The translations under genes and the position numbers were made by a program. From assembly GCA_022574555.1 (NCBI GenBank), contig JACZRV010000006.1, forward strand, positions 1 to 64,000: a stretch of 64,000 bases of DNA. The letters are read 5' to 3'. The stretch is from SAR324 cluster bacterium. Lineage in GTDB: Bacteria > SAR324 > JACQKK01. The number at the start of each line of letters is the position of its first letter. The stretch's first letter is position 1. This document shows, piece by piece, positions 37,441 through 45,972 of the stretch. The notes below the pieces were generated by a model, which was given only the letters and a program-made list of their open reading frames with translations, did no database searches and had not been told where the DNA came from.

Positions 37441-37590
37441 TCATTCGCCGATATCCGCTACGGAATACTCCAAATCCGCCAGCACCTGGTTGGTGGGCTT
37501 GCCTTCCGTGGGCGCGAGGCTGCGGATGGCACCCGGGGTTGCCGAGAGCTTGGGCCCGGTCGCCGAGTGGCTTCCCGGGGGGAAACGAAT
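37441..37590 (-). pseudogene. C-terminal remnant of a CaiB/BaiF CoA-transferase
   Basis: Directly after the stop of the SDR gene, the minus strand encodes about 49 residues ending at a TGA (37441-37443) that match the tail of a family III CoA-transferase: IRFPPGSHS, then LSATPGAIRSLAPTEGKPT and NQVLADLEYSVADIGE. The rest of the gene is missing and no start codon is present. An intact member of the same family lies at 58472-59677, but with a different tail sequence, so this is the relic of another gene. Confidence 0.7.
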
Positions 37591-38400
37591 CTAATTTTTT
37601 CCCATGATCGGGTCATGGGCTCGCCGCATGCGTTCGAAGCGCCGTTCGATGAACTCCAGCGCCTCGGGGTGGGTGAAGACGTAGAGCTCGTTGGACTCGA
37701 TCGCCGCGAGCACCCGTGCACTCACGGCCTCGGGCGGCAGGTATTTGCCCAATAGCTCGGTAACTTCCGGCTGGGCTCGCCCGGTCTGCAACGCCTTGGG
37801 GCGGTTGCGGGCGCTGTCGAGGATACCCGTGTGTACTCCCATGGGGCAGAGCACCGAAACGCCGATATTCTCGTCCCGCAGTTCCTTGCGCAGGGTCTCC
37901 GAAAGACCCACCACGGCGTATTTGGAGGTGTTGTACACGCCCAGACCCTTGCTGGCGATGATGCCGGCCATGGACGCCGTGTTGACGATGTGGCCCCCCT
38001 GACGCTGGTCGATCATGCGCGCAACGAACGCCTCGATGCCGTGGATCACGCCCCACAGATTGACCCCCAACACCCATTGCCAATCCTCGTGAGGCGTCCT
38101 TGCCATCTCCCCGGAAATGGCGACTCCCGCATTGTTGCACAGCACGTGCACTGCCCCGAAGCGGGAAAAAGCGGCATCGGCCAGGGCCTGCACCGATTCC
38201 AGCCGCGTCGTGTCGGTGGGCACCCCCAACCACTCGCAGCCCAGGGCCTCGATTTCCTTACCCGTCGCTTCCAGGGGCGGAGCCTCGATATCGGCGCCGA
38301 CCACGCGCATCCCACGCCGCGCGAAATCGAGAGCCAGGCACCGCCCGATGCCGCTGGCAGCGCCTGTCACCACCGCCACCTTGCCGTCGAAGTCTTTCAT
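37591..38400 (-). CDS. SDR-family oxidoreductase
   Basis: The 269-residue protein is a classical short-chain dehydrogenase: cofactor motif VTGAASGIG, NNAG, catalytic Ser region NTASMAG and Tyr-x3-Lys in VYNTSKYAVV. Asp following the second strand (VGADIEA) favours NAD over NADP. Substrate unknown. Its start overlaps, by ATGA, a short hydrophobic frame upstream, and its stop abuts a CoA-transferase relic. Confidence 0.92.
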   Translation of the reverse strand: MKDFDGKVAVVTGAASGIGRCLALDFARRGMRVVGADIEAPPLEATGKEIEALGCEWLGVPTDTTRLESVQALADAAFSRFGAVHVLCNNAGVAISGEMARTPHEDWQWVLGVNLWGVIHGIEAFVARMIDQRQGGHIVNTASMAGIIASKGLGVYNTSKYAVVGLSETLRKELRDENIGVSVLCPMGVHTGILDSARNRPKALQTGRAQPEVTELLGKYLPPEAVSARVLAAIESNELYVFTHPEALEFIERRFERMRRAHDPIMGKN

Positions 38401-38567
38401 CGTCTCGTCCTCGAATCGTCACTACGCAACGTGGGCCGGCGTCTCACGGGTGGATTCAGAAGCATCGCGCAGGCCAGCAGCAAGGGCAGCAAGGTGATGC
38501 TCAAATTGATGGAGCCGGGAACGCAGACCAGGAGCGCCACCAGCGCGACACGCATGGGCCTAAGCAT
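38397..38567 (-). CDS. Possible small membrane protein
   Basis: A 56-residue frame (ATG 38567, or ATG 38555) encodes a hydrophobic stretch (RVALVALLVCVPGSINLSITLLPLLLACAMLL) that could form two membrane helices and a basic tail. Its TGA overlaps the SDR start in the ATGA arrangement, and it starts 11 bases after the VOC gene ends. No clear ribosome binding site and no family recognised, so this may be a chance frame. Confidence 0.3.
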   Translation of the reverse strand: MLRPMRVALVALLVCVPGSINLSITLLPLLLACAMLLNPPVRRRPTLRSDDSRTRR

Positions 38568-38577
38568 CGCGGACAAA

Positions 38578-38973
38578 TCACGCGCGCTGGACGAATTCCA
38601 CCACATTGCCATCGGGATCCCTCACCATGGCGATGGTGACGCCCGGCTTGATCTCCTTGCGGGGCAGCTCGAAGGGTATGCCCTCTTTTTCGCATTCCGC
38701 ACACACCTCGTCGATATTACTGATCTGGAACGTGAGATAGCGGAATCCAAGAGCGCGGTCGAGCCCCACCGCACCGGCCTCGGGAACCTTCGCCGGATCG
38801 ATCAACTTGACAAAGCTGTCGCCGAACCCCAGGCGGTGCATGGTGCCGAACCAGAGCGGCATTTCCTCGATCTTTTGCAAACCCAACAAACGATGGTAGA
38901 AATCCAGACTCTTCTCGATATCCTTGACGACGATGCCGATGTCCACACAACTCTTGGCTGGTTGCATGCCCAT
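38578..38973 (-). CDS. VOC-family (glyoxalase/dioxygenase fold) protein
   Basis: The 131-residue protein shows the paired beta-alpha-beta layout of the VOC superfamily: DIGIVVKDIEKSLDFYHRLLGL at the start and MVRDPDGNVVEFVQ at the end, with Glu in the last motif as metal ligand. The start has CAGGAG nine bases upstream. Substrate cannot be assigned. A second VOC gene lies at 40978-41412. Confidence 0.87.
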   Translation of the reverse strand: MGMQPAKSCVDIGIVVKDIEKSLDFYHRLLGLQKIEEMPLWFGTMHRLGFGDSFVKLIDPAKVPEAGAVGLDRALGFRYLTFQISNIDEVCAECEKEGIPFELPRKEIKPGVTIAMVRDPDGNVVEFVQRA

Positions 38974-39020
38974 GGATTTTCTCCTGGATCGGTGCCCTTT
39001 GGCGGCACCCGGATTTCGTG

Positions 39021-39308
39021 CTAAAGCCCTTCGGTGATGGCAATCACGCTCCTGGCCGCAGCTTGCCGTATGGCTTTGGCCTCCTGGTACTCTGGCGAAT
39101 GGTACCAGAGGCGCAATTGATCGAGGGACTCGAATCGCAGAATGACCAATCTCGGTGCGGGCAGTTCCCCTTCCAGCGTTTCTACTTCGCCGCCCCGCAC
39201 CACATAGGTGCCGCCATATTTTTCGATGGACGCCGCGGCCAGGGGTCTGTATTTCTCGAATTTTTCGGGGTCCGTGACCTCGATGTGGCCGATGAGATAT
39301 CCTGGCAT
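39021..39308 (-). CDS. DUF1330 family protein
   Basis: The 95-residue product (MPGYLIGHIEVTDPEKFEKYRPLA..., GGTYVVRGGEVETLEG, RLVILRFESLDQLRLWYHSPEYQEAK) is a full-length DUF1330 protein, a small dimeric alpha/beta-barrel fold related to Dabb/ABM domains. The start has GGGAGA upstream. Function unknown. Confidence 0.92.
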   Translation of the reverse strand: MPGYLIGHIEVTDPEKFEKYRPLAAASIEKYGGTYVVRGGEVETLEGELPAPRLVILRFESLDQLRLWYHSPEYQEAKAIRQAAARSVIAITEGL

Positions 39309-39531
39309 TAAAATCTCCCGTTTCGTTTGATGATCGCCCTGGCGGCGATGCGCAAACCGCTTCGCATCGACGCTCGGAATCGATCGCAGCCGAACATTCG
39401 GCTTGGCGGGGATGATAAGTGAGTGGCGGGGATGCGTCAACCGCGGGATCTCATTCCCGTATCGATCCCTTTTCAACCCAGCGTTTCCGATAAACATTCT
39501 CCGAAAAAACCATCCTTCCTCGAAAATAATC

Positions 39532-40314
39532 ATGCCCTTCGACCCCACCCCCGTTACCGATTGGATCCAGCCTCGGCTCGATAGCGGTCAAGTGATCCCC
39601 GAGGTATTGGACGCCTTCGCCGACCTCGACGAGGCGGGAGCCTACGAGGTGCAGCAGATGCTGATCCAACGCCGTATGTCCGGCGGCGATCGCCTGATCG
39701 GCTACAAGGCCGCCATGACCAGCAAGGCCATGCGGGAAATGGTGGGGCTCAAAGAACCGGTCATGGGCCATCTGCTGGCTTCAGGCATGCTCGACGCATC
39801 ACAGACCGTCGCCGTGAATAACTACGTCAAAACCACGATCGAGCCCGAGGTGGCGGTGATCCTCAAGCACGACCTGGCCGGACCCGGCATCACGCGGCCC
39901 GTGGCCCTGGCCGCCATCGACGGCTTTGCGGCAGCCATCGAGATCGGGGACATCAAGACCGGCGATAACCAGCGCAGCCTGCAAATGACCCTGGTTTGCA
40001 ACGTCATGAACGGCGGCCAGGCGGTCGGCAGCAAACTGGTCTCCCCATCCGGGATCGATCTACGCGTAGAAGGGATGGTGGTGCGGATCAACGGTGAGGT
40101 GCGGGGATCGGCTACGGCGGCGGAGGTGCTGGGCGATCCCATCAATTCGGTCGTATTTATCGCCAACAAGCTGGGCGAATTGGGTGGCTATCTTCAGGCA
40201 GGCATGCTGCTCATGACCGGTTCGATCGTGCGCGGCATTCCCGTTGCCGCCGGCGATCATGTTCAAGTGGCCTTTACCCGGCTGGGCGAAGTATCGCTGG
40301 CATTCGCCGCCTAG
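39532..40314 (+). CDS. 2-keto-4-pentenoate hydratase/fumarylacetoacetase-family enzyme
   Basis: The 260-residue protein matches the MhpD/DmpE-DmpH family, which hydrates 2-hydroxypentadienoates or decarboxylates 4-oxalocrotonate in aromatic meta-cleavage pathways. Visible motifs are IGYKAAMTSKAMREMVGL, IEPEVAVILKHDL (metal-binding glutamates), EIGDIKTGDNQRS and the closing VAAGDHVQVAFTRLGEVSLAF. No ring-cleavage genes are nearby, so the exact reaction is open. The start at 39532 lacks a clear ribosome binding site, and the frame is open further upstream. Confidence 0.88.
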   Translation: MPFDPTPVTDWIQPRLDSGQVIPEVLDAFADLDEAGAYEVQQMLIQRRMSGGDRLIGYKAAMTSKAMREMVGLKEPVMGHLLASGMLDASQTVAVNNYVKTTIEPEVAVILKHDLAGPGITRPVALAAIDGFAAAIEIGDIKTGDNQRSLQMTLVCNVMNGGQAVGSKLVSPSGIDLRVEGMVVRINGEVRGSATAAEVLGDPINSVVFIANKLGELGGYLQAGMLLMTGSIVRGIPVAAGDHVQVAFTRLGEVSLAFAA

Positions 40315-40348
40315 GGGCATCGTGCCGTACCGTCGCAACCAGGGCACG

Positions 40349-40927
40349 TCAGAAAGGTGTTTCCTCGTCGGCGGGTTTTCTCAGCGCAAGATCCTTCAGC
40401 ACCGGGAACACGCCCGGCTGCACAATCTGCCCGGAAAGCGGCTCCAAAATGCCACGGTTGGGCGACGTGGGCCCTGGTCCCACCCGCCCAGATGGGCGGA
40501 TCAATGCGCGGAAGAAATACACCAGGTATTCCCCCTCGGGGTACACCTCCATGTCCACCAATTCTCCCCTGTACTGATCGCGGAAGACAAAACGGATTCT
40601 GCGGCCAGGCGCCAGATTGGGTAGTTCCCGGATTAGCGTCTTCTGGAGAAAATCCAACTGGCCTTCGCTCAACAGCGGCTTGGGGTCTGAGCGAATGAAG
40701 AGCATCCAGGTGGAATGGCGCACCGTGATCCGCCGCAAACTGGACCGCACTTGCTGCGGCGTGATATCAATAAATTCGGCAGCGGGCGGGGCCAGCAGCG
40801 GCTCGGTACTCTCCGCGAAAATCACATCGATCGGCGTATCGGGACGACGGGATGCGCATCCCATTACCAGACAAGCGCTCACTACCGCCCACCCGGCGGC
40901 CGCCATGGCACGGCGCAATGGGTACAT
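40349..40927 (-). CDS. Putative lipoprotein of unknown function
   Basis: The 192-residue product begins with a lipoprotein signal (MYPLRRAMAAAGWAVVSACLVMGC, Cys24). The mature part has strands such as RRITVRHSTWMLFI and GRRIRFVFRDQYRGELVDMEVYPEGEYLVYFF, ending in a Pro-rich segment. I do not recognise the family; an envelope role is likely. A longer frame to 40981 overlaps the neighbouring VOC gene and is less likely. Confidence 0.65.
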   Translation of the reverse strand: MYPLRRAMAAAGWAVVSACLVMGCASRRPDTPIDVIFAESTEPLLAPPAAEFIDITPQQVRSSLRRITVRHSTWMLFIRSDPKPLLSEGQLDFLQKTLIRELPNLAPGRRIRFVFRDQYRGELVDMEVYPEGEYLVYFFRALIRPSGRVGPGPTSPNRGILEPLSGQIVQPGVFPVLKDLALRKPADEETPF

Positions 40928-40977
40928 AGACAATCGGCGAGGCGGAACGTTTCCAGTGGATGGAATTGTGATCGGGA

Positions 40978-41412
40978 TCATGGGCCCTCAATCCCGGGTG
41001 TTGGAGCCGCACCGGGCTGCGCGAGTTGGAAGAGCACGCCAAAAGCCGAGCGGGGGGAAATGAACGCTTCCATCCATTGCGGGTTATCCTTGTTCTTGTC
41101 CACCACCGATATATTCTCGCTTTCCAATCGGGCGCAGGCGCCGTCAATATCGTCCACCGTGAGCGTGATGTGATGCAGCCCCTCACCCCGTTTTTCCAGA
41201 AACCTGGTGAGAAAGCTCTCTTCGCTGGTGGGCCAGAGCACCTCGATTTTGAGGTCTCCCAAGTGGAAATGCTCGAAGGCAAAATCGGGTCGCGCATATT
41301 TGAAACCCGGCACCGCGCCCAGCACGTCGGTCATGAAGCGGCGGGCGGCATCCTTCGACTCATTGCGCACGGCGATGGCGATGTGATCAAAGCGGCCCAA
41401 GGGCTCCGTCAT
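40978..41412 (-). CDS. VOC-family protein, methylmalonyl-CoA epimerase-like
   Basis: The 144-residue protein starts FDHIAIAVRNESKDAARRFMTDVLGAVPG and has EGLHHITLTVDDIDGACARLE in the middle and SAFGVLFQLAQP at the end, the pattern of methylmalonyl-CoA epimerases and related VOC proteins (metal ligands His, His, Glu/Gln). No methylmalonyl-CoA mutase is nearby. The ATG at 41412 has GGAGG about 14 bases upstream. Confidence 0.82.
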   Translation of the reverse strand: MTEPLGRFDHIAIAVRNESKDAARRFMTDVLGAVPGFKYARPDFAFEHFHLGDLKIEVLWPTSEESFLTRFLEKRGEGLHHITLTVDDIDGACARLESENISVVDKNKDNPQWMEAFISPRSAFGVLFQLAQPGAAPTPGIEGP

Positions 41413-41469
41413 AGGACTTCCGCCTCCTTGCAAGAAAAATAATAAATCAAAGCAATCAACTGCCACGTA

Positions 41470-41922
41470 TCACGGATTGGCCCGCATGATGGTGGAGCCT
41501 TGGGGATTTTCGATCCAGATTTCTCCGCCGACCCAGTACTCCTTCTTCCAGATGGGTACTGTTTGCTTCAGGCGGTCGATCGCGAAGTGGCACGCCTCGA
41601 TGGCATCCTTGCGATGGGGAGAAGAGACGGCAATGACCACGCTGGCTTCTCCGATCTCCAACTTCCCTATGCGATGCGCGATGGCGATCTGCTCGATGGT
41701 CCAACGCCGGCGCACCTCCTCTTCGATCTTGCTCATCTCCGCCAGGGCCATGGGCGGATAGGCCTCGTAAAACAAATGGAGCACTTGGCGGCCCAGGCTG
41801 TTGTCGCGCACCACTCCATGAAAGGTGGAAATGGCCCCGGCCTTGGAAGCAGCTACTTTGGCGATCACCGCGTTGGCGTCGATGGGTTCTTCGGCGATCT
41901 CGTGGAGTCCCCGATCGCTCAT
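41470..41922 (-). CDS. moaE: Molybdopterin synthase catalytic subunit MoaE
   Basis: MoaE, with MoaD as sulfur donor, turns cyclic pyranopterin monophosphate into molybdopterin. The 150-residue protein has the conserved GAISTFHGVVRDNS, HRIGKLEIGEASVVIAVSSPHRKDAIEAC and TVPIWKKEYW (active-site lysines). Its ATG overlaps the moaD stop (ATGA), so the two subunits are co-translated. Confidence 0.95.
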   Translation of the reverse strand: MSDRGLHEIAEEPIDANAVIAKVAASKAGAISTFHGVVRDNSLGRQVLHLFYEAYPPMALAEMSKIEEEVRRRWTIEQIAIAHRIGKLEIGEASVVIAVSSPHRKDAIEACHFAIDRLKQTVPIWKKEYWVGGEIWIENPQGSTIMRANP

Positions 41923-42167
41923 GCGATGCCACCACTCACAGGGGGAAAGATCGCCACCTCCTGCCCGGGCCTGATCTCGCGGTCTTCGGCCACGTAATCC
42001 TGATCCACTGCGAGACTGAGGCTATCCTTGGAATCGGCGAATTGCGGATAAAGCTCGACAAACCGCTCCATCAGGCGTGCCGTGGTCACCGGCTCCTCCA
42101 GTTCGATATCCACCGCATCCCCAAGCGTTTCCCTGAGGAATGCATAAAGTTGAATAGTTACGATCAT
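41919..42167 (-). CDS. moaD: Molybdopterin synthase sulfur carrier MoaD with a two-residue tail after Gly-Gly
   Basis: The 82-residue ubiquitin-like protein (IQLYAFLRETLGDAVDIEL..., EVAIFPPVSGG) is the sulfur carrier of molybdopterin synthase. In active MoaD the C-terminal Gly-Gly must be the end, because it is adenylated and thiocarboxylated. Here the frame reads PPVSGG-Ile-Ala-stop, so two residues follow. The bases are clear: GGT GGC ATC GCA TGA. Either a protease trims the tail or the protein is a variant. Overlaps moaE. Confidence 0.9.
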   Translation of the reverse strand: MIVTIQLYAFLRETLGDAVDIELEEPVTTARLMERFVELYPQFADSKDSLSLAVDQDYVAEDREIRPGQEVAIFPPVSGGIA

Positions 42168-42293
42168 GATTTTACCACCACCGGCGATTGGGCCGAAAGT
42201 CCGGGTTGGTTATGGCCTGACACTTTTCCATGGCCGCACAGCAATCTGTCCGCGAACGCCTTGCCAGATTTCGGCGGGCCTCTATCGTGCCAC

Positions 42294-44618
42294 CTACTGA
42301 TAGAAACTCTTCAGCATCTTGCTGCGGGTGGGATGGCGCAGCTTGCGGAGCGCCTTGGCTTCGATCTGACGAATTCGCTCCCGGGTGACGTCGAAGTCCT
42401 GGCCGATTTCTTCCAGGGTGTGGTCCCGCCGCTCTCCAATACCGAATCGCATCTTGAGCACCTTCTCCTCCCTCGGAGTGAGGGTTTTCAGTACATGCCG
42501 GGTGGTTTCCAGCAGGCTGGAGCGCATCGTATTGTCGTCGGGCAGGGTAATCTTGGTATCGGGTATGAAATCTCCCAGGTGCGAATCCTCTTCCTCGCCG
42601 ATGGGGGTTTCCAATGACGTGGGCTCCTTAGCAATCTGGAATACCTTGCGCACCTTGTCCAATGGAAGATCGAGAATCTTGGCGATCTCTTCCGGAGTGG
42701 GTTCGCGTCCCAGTTCCTGCACCAGATGGCGCGACGTGCGCAACAGCTTGTTCATGGTCTCAATCATGTGCACCGGCACGCGTATCGTGCGGCCCTGATC
42801 GGCGATAGCACGCGTGATGGCCTGCCGAATCCACCACGTGGCGTAGGTGGAAAATTTATATCCCCGCCGATACTCGAACTTGTCCACCGCTTTCATCAGG
42901 CCGATATTCCCTTCCTGGATCAGGTCCAGGAACTGCAACCCCCGATTGGTGTATTTTTTGGCGATACTGATCACCAGCCTCAGGTTGGCCTCGGTGAGTT
43001 GGCTCTTGGCGCGTTTGACCTTGCGTTCCGACGTAATCAGTTGCTGGATCTCCTTGTTATATTCCTCGCGGGGGATTTCGGTCTGCTGAATTAGTTTGAC
43101 GATGCGTTTCTCGCTGATGCGAATCTTTTCCAGGATGCGGCGTGAAATGCGGGGCTCGTGGCCGGTTTCCTGCCGCACCGCGGCAGCGAATTTGTCGATT
43201 TTGGAAACCTCCCTGGACTTGAGCCACTTGTTGATCATCCCTTCGACTTTCTGGGGCGTGGTGCGCAATTCTATTTTGTAGCGGGCCAATTGGCGGCTGG
43301 TCACGTTGAGGATGTCCCGGTGCTGGAGGATCACCATTCCCATCGCGTCGATCTGGCGGGAATTGAAGTTAATGCTCTTGATCGCCGCCTGCATCGCGGC
43401 CCGGTGCTTGATAGCGGGGTCTTTGGCCGGGGTCGCCTTCTTGGAAGAATTACGCGCGGCCATCTTGCCCGCTGCGGATTTGCTTCTTTTGGCCCTCCTG
43501 GCCTTCAGCTTTTCCATCTCGTCCCAGGCGGCCTGGGCTCTTTCCAATGAGCCGAGCACCTTGACCACCGCGACACTCTCCTCCTCGATGACGTTGTCGT
43601 CCTCGTCCATCCCGGAAATCATTTCCTGCACCTTGATCTTGCCCGCCTTGAGCTTCCCCCCCAGTTTGAGCAGATAGCTGGCGACCAAAGGCGACCGGGA
43701 GAGCACCTCGATCATCTCGCGCTGACCTTCTTCGATGCGCTTGGAAATCTCCACTTCCTCTTCCCGCGTCAGAAGCTTGATATGGCCCATCTCCCGCAAA
43801 TACATGCGCACCGGATCGTCGGTACGGGTATCCACCGACGGATCAAGATCGAGTTCCTCCGTTTCGACCGCGCGCTTGGGCGCGCGTACCGCTCCTGTGG
43901 AATTCATCACTTCAATGCTCATTTCGGAAAGGATCACGAAGATCTCGTCCATCTGGTCGGGATTGACTTCTCCAGTTGGGATCGCGTCGTTAATCTCGTC
44001 AATGGTCAAAAATCCCTTTTCCTTGCCCGTGGCGATGAGCAGTTTGATCACCTCTTGCTGATCCTGTCCTTCTCCGCCCGCCTGTGTCGTGCTCCCTCCT
44101 GATTTGCCGGCTTTGCTTTGGAGGGCGTTGCTTGCCATGGACCTCATCACTGCGATCGCGTCATTGGCCTTGTCGCCGGCGGGAGCCACGCCAGAATTCG
44201 ATCCCACCCGCTTGGCCGCTATGGACTTGGACGCGGCCTTTTTCGCTGGGCCGGTTTTAACGGCGGTTTTGGTGGCGGTTTTCTTCAGTGGAACCGGCTT
44301 CCCGCCGGATTTTGCCGAAGATAGGGCTTTCGCCGCGGAGGGCCGGGTGGCAGCCATTTTCGACGTGGCGTTAACTTCGGGCCGGGACTTGGCGGCTTTT
44401 GCTTTCGCCGCATCAGTTTTCGCCGGCATTGCCTTAGCGATCACCGCAGTTTTCTTTGCCAAACCGGATTTTCGTGGTGCCGATCCGGCCTTTGTGACTT
44501 TGGTCGCATCGTGGTCCTTGGCGGACACCGATTTTCCGGCCGCGGGCTTCGCCTGCCGCAGCTTGGCGCCGCCGGATTTATTGGGGGATACGCTTGATCT
44601 GGATACAGACTGAGCCAC
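42294..44618 (-). CDS. rpoD: Primary sigma factor RpoD with a long lysine-rich N-terminal extension
   Basis: RpoD directs RNA polymerase to housekeeping promoters. The 774-residue product has region 1.1 (about 187-260), region 1.2 ([12 protein letters not shown]), region 2 ([55 protein letters not shown]), region 3 and region 4 ([30 protein letters not shown]). Residues 1-180 are an Ala/Lys/Ser-rich, histone H1-like extension not needed for the fold, and a second Lys/Arg-rich insert lies around 370-405. The start is GTG 44616-44618 with GGAGATGCC upstream. Monocistronic. Confidence 0.95.
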   Translation of the reverse strand: MAQSVSRSSVSPNKSGGAKLRQAKPAAGKSVSAKDHDATKVTKAGSAPRKSGLAKKTAVIAKAMPAKTDAAKAKAAKSRPEVNATSKMAATRPSAAKALSSAKSGGKPVPLKKTATKTAVKTGPAKKAASKSIAAKRVGSNSGVAPAGDKANDAIAVMRSMASNALQSKAGKSGGSTTQAGGEGQDQQEVIKLLIATGKEKGFLTIDEINDAIPTGEVNPDQMDEIFVILSEMSIEVMNSTGAVRAPKRAVETEELDLDPSVDTRTDDPVRMYLREMGHIKLLTREEEVEISKRIEEGQREMIEVLSRSPLVASYLLKLGGKLKAGKIKVQEMISGMDEDDNVIEEESVAVVKVLGSLERAQAAWDEMEKLKARRAKRSKSAAGKMAARNSSKKATPAKDPAIKHRAAMQAAIKSINFNSRQIDAMGMVILQHRDILNVTSRQLARYKIELRTTPQKVEGMINKWLKSREVSKIDKFAAAVRQETGHEPRISRRILEKIRISEKRIVKLIQQTEIPREEYNKEIQQLITSERKVKRAKSQLTEANLRLVISIAKKYTNRGLQFLDLIQEGNIGLMKAVDKFEYRRGYKFSTYATWWIRQAITRAIADQGRTIRVPVHMIETMNKLLRTSRHLVQELGREPTPEEIAKILDLPLDKVRKVFQIAKEPTSLETPIGEEEDSHLGDFIPDTKITLPDDNTMRSSLLETTRHVLKTLTPREEKVLKMRFGIGERRDHTLEEIGQDFDVTRERIRQIEAKALRKLRHPTRSKMLKSFYQ

Positions 44619-45392
44619 GGCATCTCCGCATGAAACGGGTCACGAAAGTTAGATTCGCACCACAAGTGATCGGGTTCAACTTCCCCCGGAAATTGACTGG
44701 AGCGAGCGTTCCGATTGGACGCACGTTGAATTTTGCACAATCGCCGTAGATTTCGACTTGACCTTTGACTTTATCTGAATATGCGGAATCTGGCAAATAT
44801 TTTTATTGCCCCCCGCTTGCGATCGCCGAGAATTCCGTGAGTATAGCGCAGACTTTCAAATGCCGGATTATTGTTCGGAGCACAAGGCCATCGGTATAGA
44901 CCCAATGATGCAAACGTTGTCGTCCGGTCGCGCGGCGCGCGTCCCTACGCTGCTGGCCACAATTCCTTTTCCAAACATGCGAGCTTCCAGAGAAGGCTAC
45001 CCATTTCGCGTCGCACCATGTCCGCAGCTGATCCTTGTGCCCAGGAGACCATGTCAGCGGCGCCTACGGCACTCTACCCCGTCGATGAACCGTGGGCCAG
45101 GCCCGTCGGGGAACCATGGGCCAGGGGGTGGGGCGAATTCCTGCTCCAATCCCATATCAGTCTTTACAGCAATGCTGATTAGGGTCATTGGCGCCGATAT
45201 GGTGTAATGTTTTCCGGCAATGATATTGTCTTGCAAGGTGCACCCTGCCTATATATACGCAGTCATCGGTAAATCGGCCGGAAGGAATTCGAACCGGCGA
45301 TAGCATCCGGACCGCGAGACAGCCTGTGTTGCGAGGGCCGAATTGCCGTCGCAGGCAGAGGAAGACCATCACCTTCAAGGAGTAAAACCAAT
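44619..45392. other. Long spacer between rpoD and the DoxX-like gene
   Basis: About 770 bases between divergent genes. It must hold the rpoD promoter and, on the right, the promoter of the DoxX-like gene. An imperfect 24-bp tandem duplication lies at 45078-45125. Short open frames exist but have no ribosome binding sites or recognisable products. A GGAATTCGAACC motif at 45286 looks like a tRNA arm but no tRNA folds around it. Confidence 0.6.
45078..45125 (+). repeat. Imperfect 24-bp tandem duplication
   Basis: Two units of 24 bases starting CCCGTCGATGAACC and CCCGTCGGGGAACC (45078 and 45102) differ at about three positions. It lies in the rpoD-DoxX spacer. Confidence 0.85.
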
Positions 45393-45875
45393 ATGGGGAC
45401 GCAATACTCGGATAGGGGCATCTCGCTTCTGCGCATCGTGGTCGGATTCTGGTTTTTGAAAGCCGGGTTGAGTCACCTCGCATGGACCCCGTTGCCGTGG
45501 GTTTCGGAACGGTGGGCCAAGATCATGCCCAAGGTCGTTGGCGGCCACGCGAAGGATAACCCGATTCCCCTGGTCAAAGGATTTCTGGAAGAGATCGTCT
45601 TGCCGAATTCGAATATTTTTGCAGGGATGAGCAGCCTGGGCGAACTGTGTGTCGGCTTGTCTCTCACCTTCGGGATCGCCACCGTGCTCGGTGGCGTCGG
45701 CGGCTTCTTCCTCGCCGCGTCCTACGGCCTGATGACCATCTACAAGCCATCCTCACAGGGATTTCACTTGATACTGATTACGGCGATGCTGGTATTCGTG
45801 GTGACCCGTGCCGGCCGCACCTGGGGTGTAGATTCCATCCTGCATCGAATCAAACCCGGAGCGTGGATTTGGTAA
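45393..45875 (+). CDS. DoxX/DoxD-like membrane protein
   Basis: The 160-residue protein has four membrane segments and the DoxX pattern (RGISLLRIVVGFWFLKAGLSHL..., GELCVGLSLTFGIATVLGGVGGFFLAA...). DoxX-like proteins are thought to be quinone-interacting membrane subunits. A strong ribosome binding site (AAGGAG) precedes the ATG. It is convergent with the PQQ-associated propeller gene, so it may serve a neighbouring oxidative system, but that is inference. Confidence 0.8.
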   Translation: MGTQYSDRGISLLRIVVGFWFLKAGLSHLAWTPLPWVSERWAKIMPKVVGGHAKDNPIPLVKGFLEEIVLPNSNIFAGMSSLGELCVGLSLTFGIATVLGGVGGFFLAASYGLMTIYKPSSQGFHLILITAMLVFVVTRAGRTWGVDSILHRIKPGAWIW

Positions 45876-45972
45876 CTCCCTGTTTCGATGGCCGCCCAAG
45901 AGGCGGACTGATCGGGATCTTGAACCGGCTACTCGTGGGGCGCGGGCGCCGCGAGGCATGGAACCGGGCTGT

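Noticed and set aside
41456-41935. 159-codon open frame in another frame over moaE
   Set aside because: It is Arg/Gly/His-rich shadow sequence; moaE in the adjacent frame has all family motifs.
44806-45236. Small open frames in the rpoD-DoxX spacer
   Set aside because: No ribosome binding sites, no recognisable domains, and they overlap each other in several frames and a tandem duplication.
45275-45305. GGAATTCGAACC resembling a tRNA T-arm on the minus strand
   Set aside because: No matching stem of five pairs, no acceptor stem and no anticodon arm can be placed around it.
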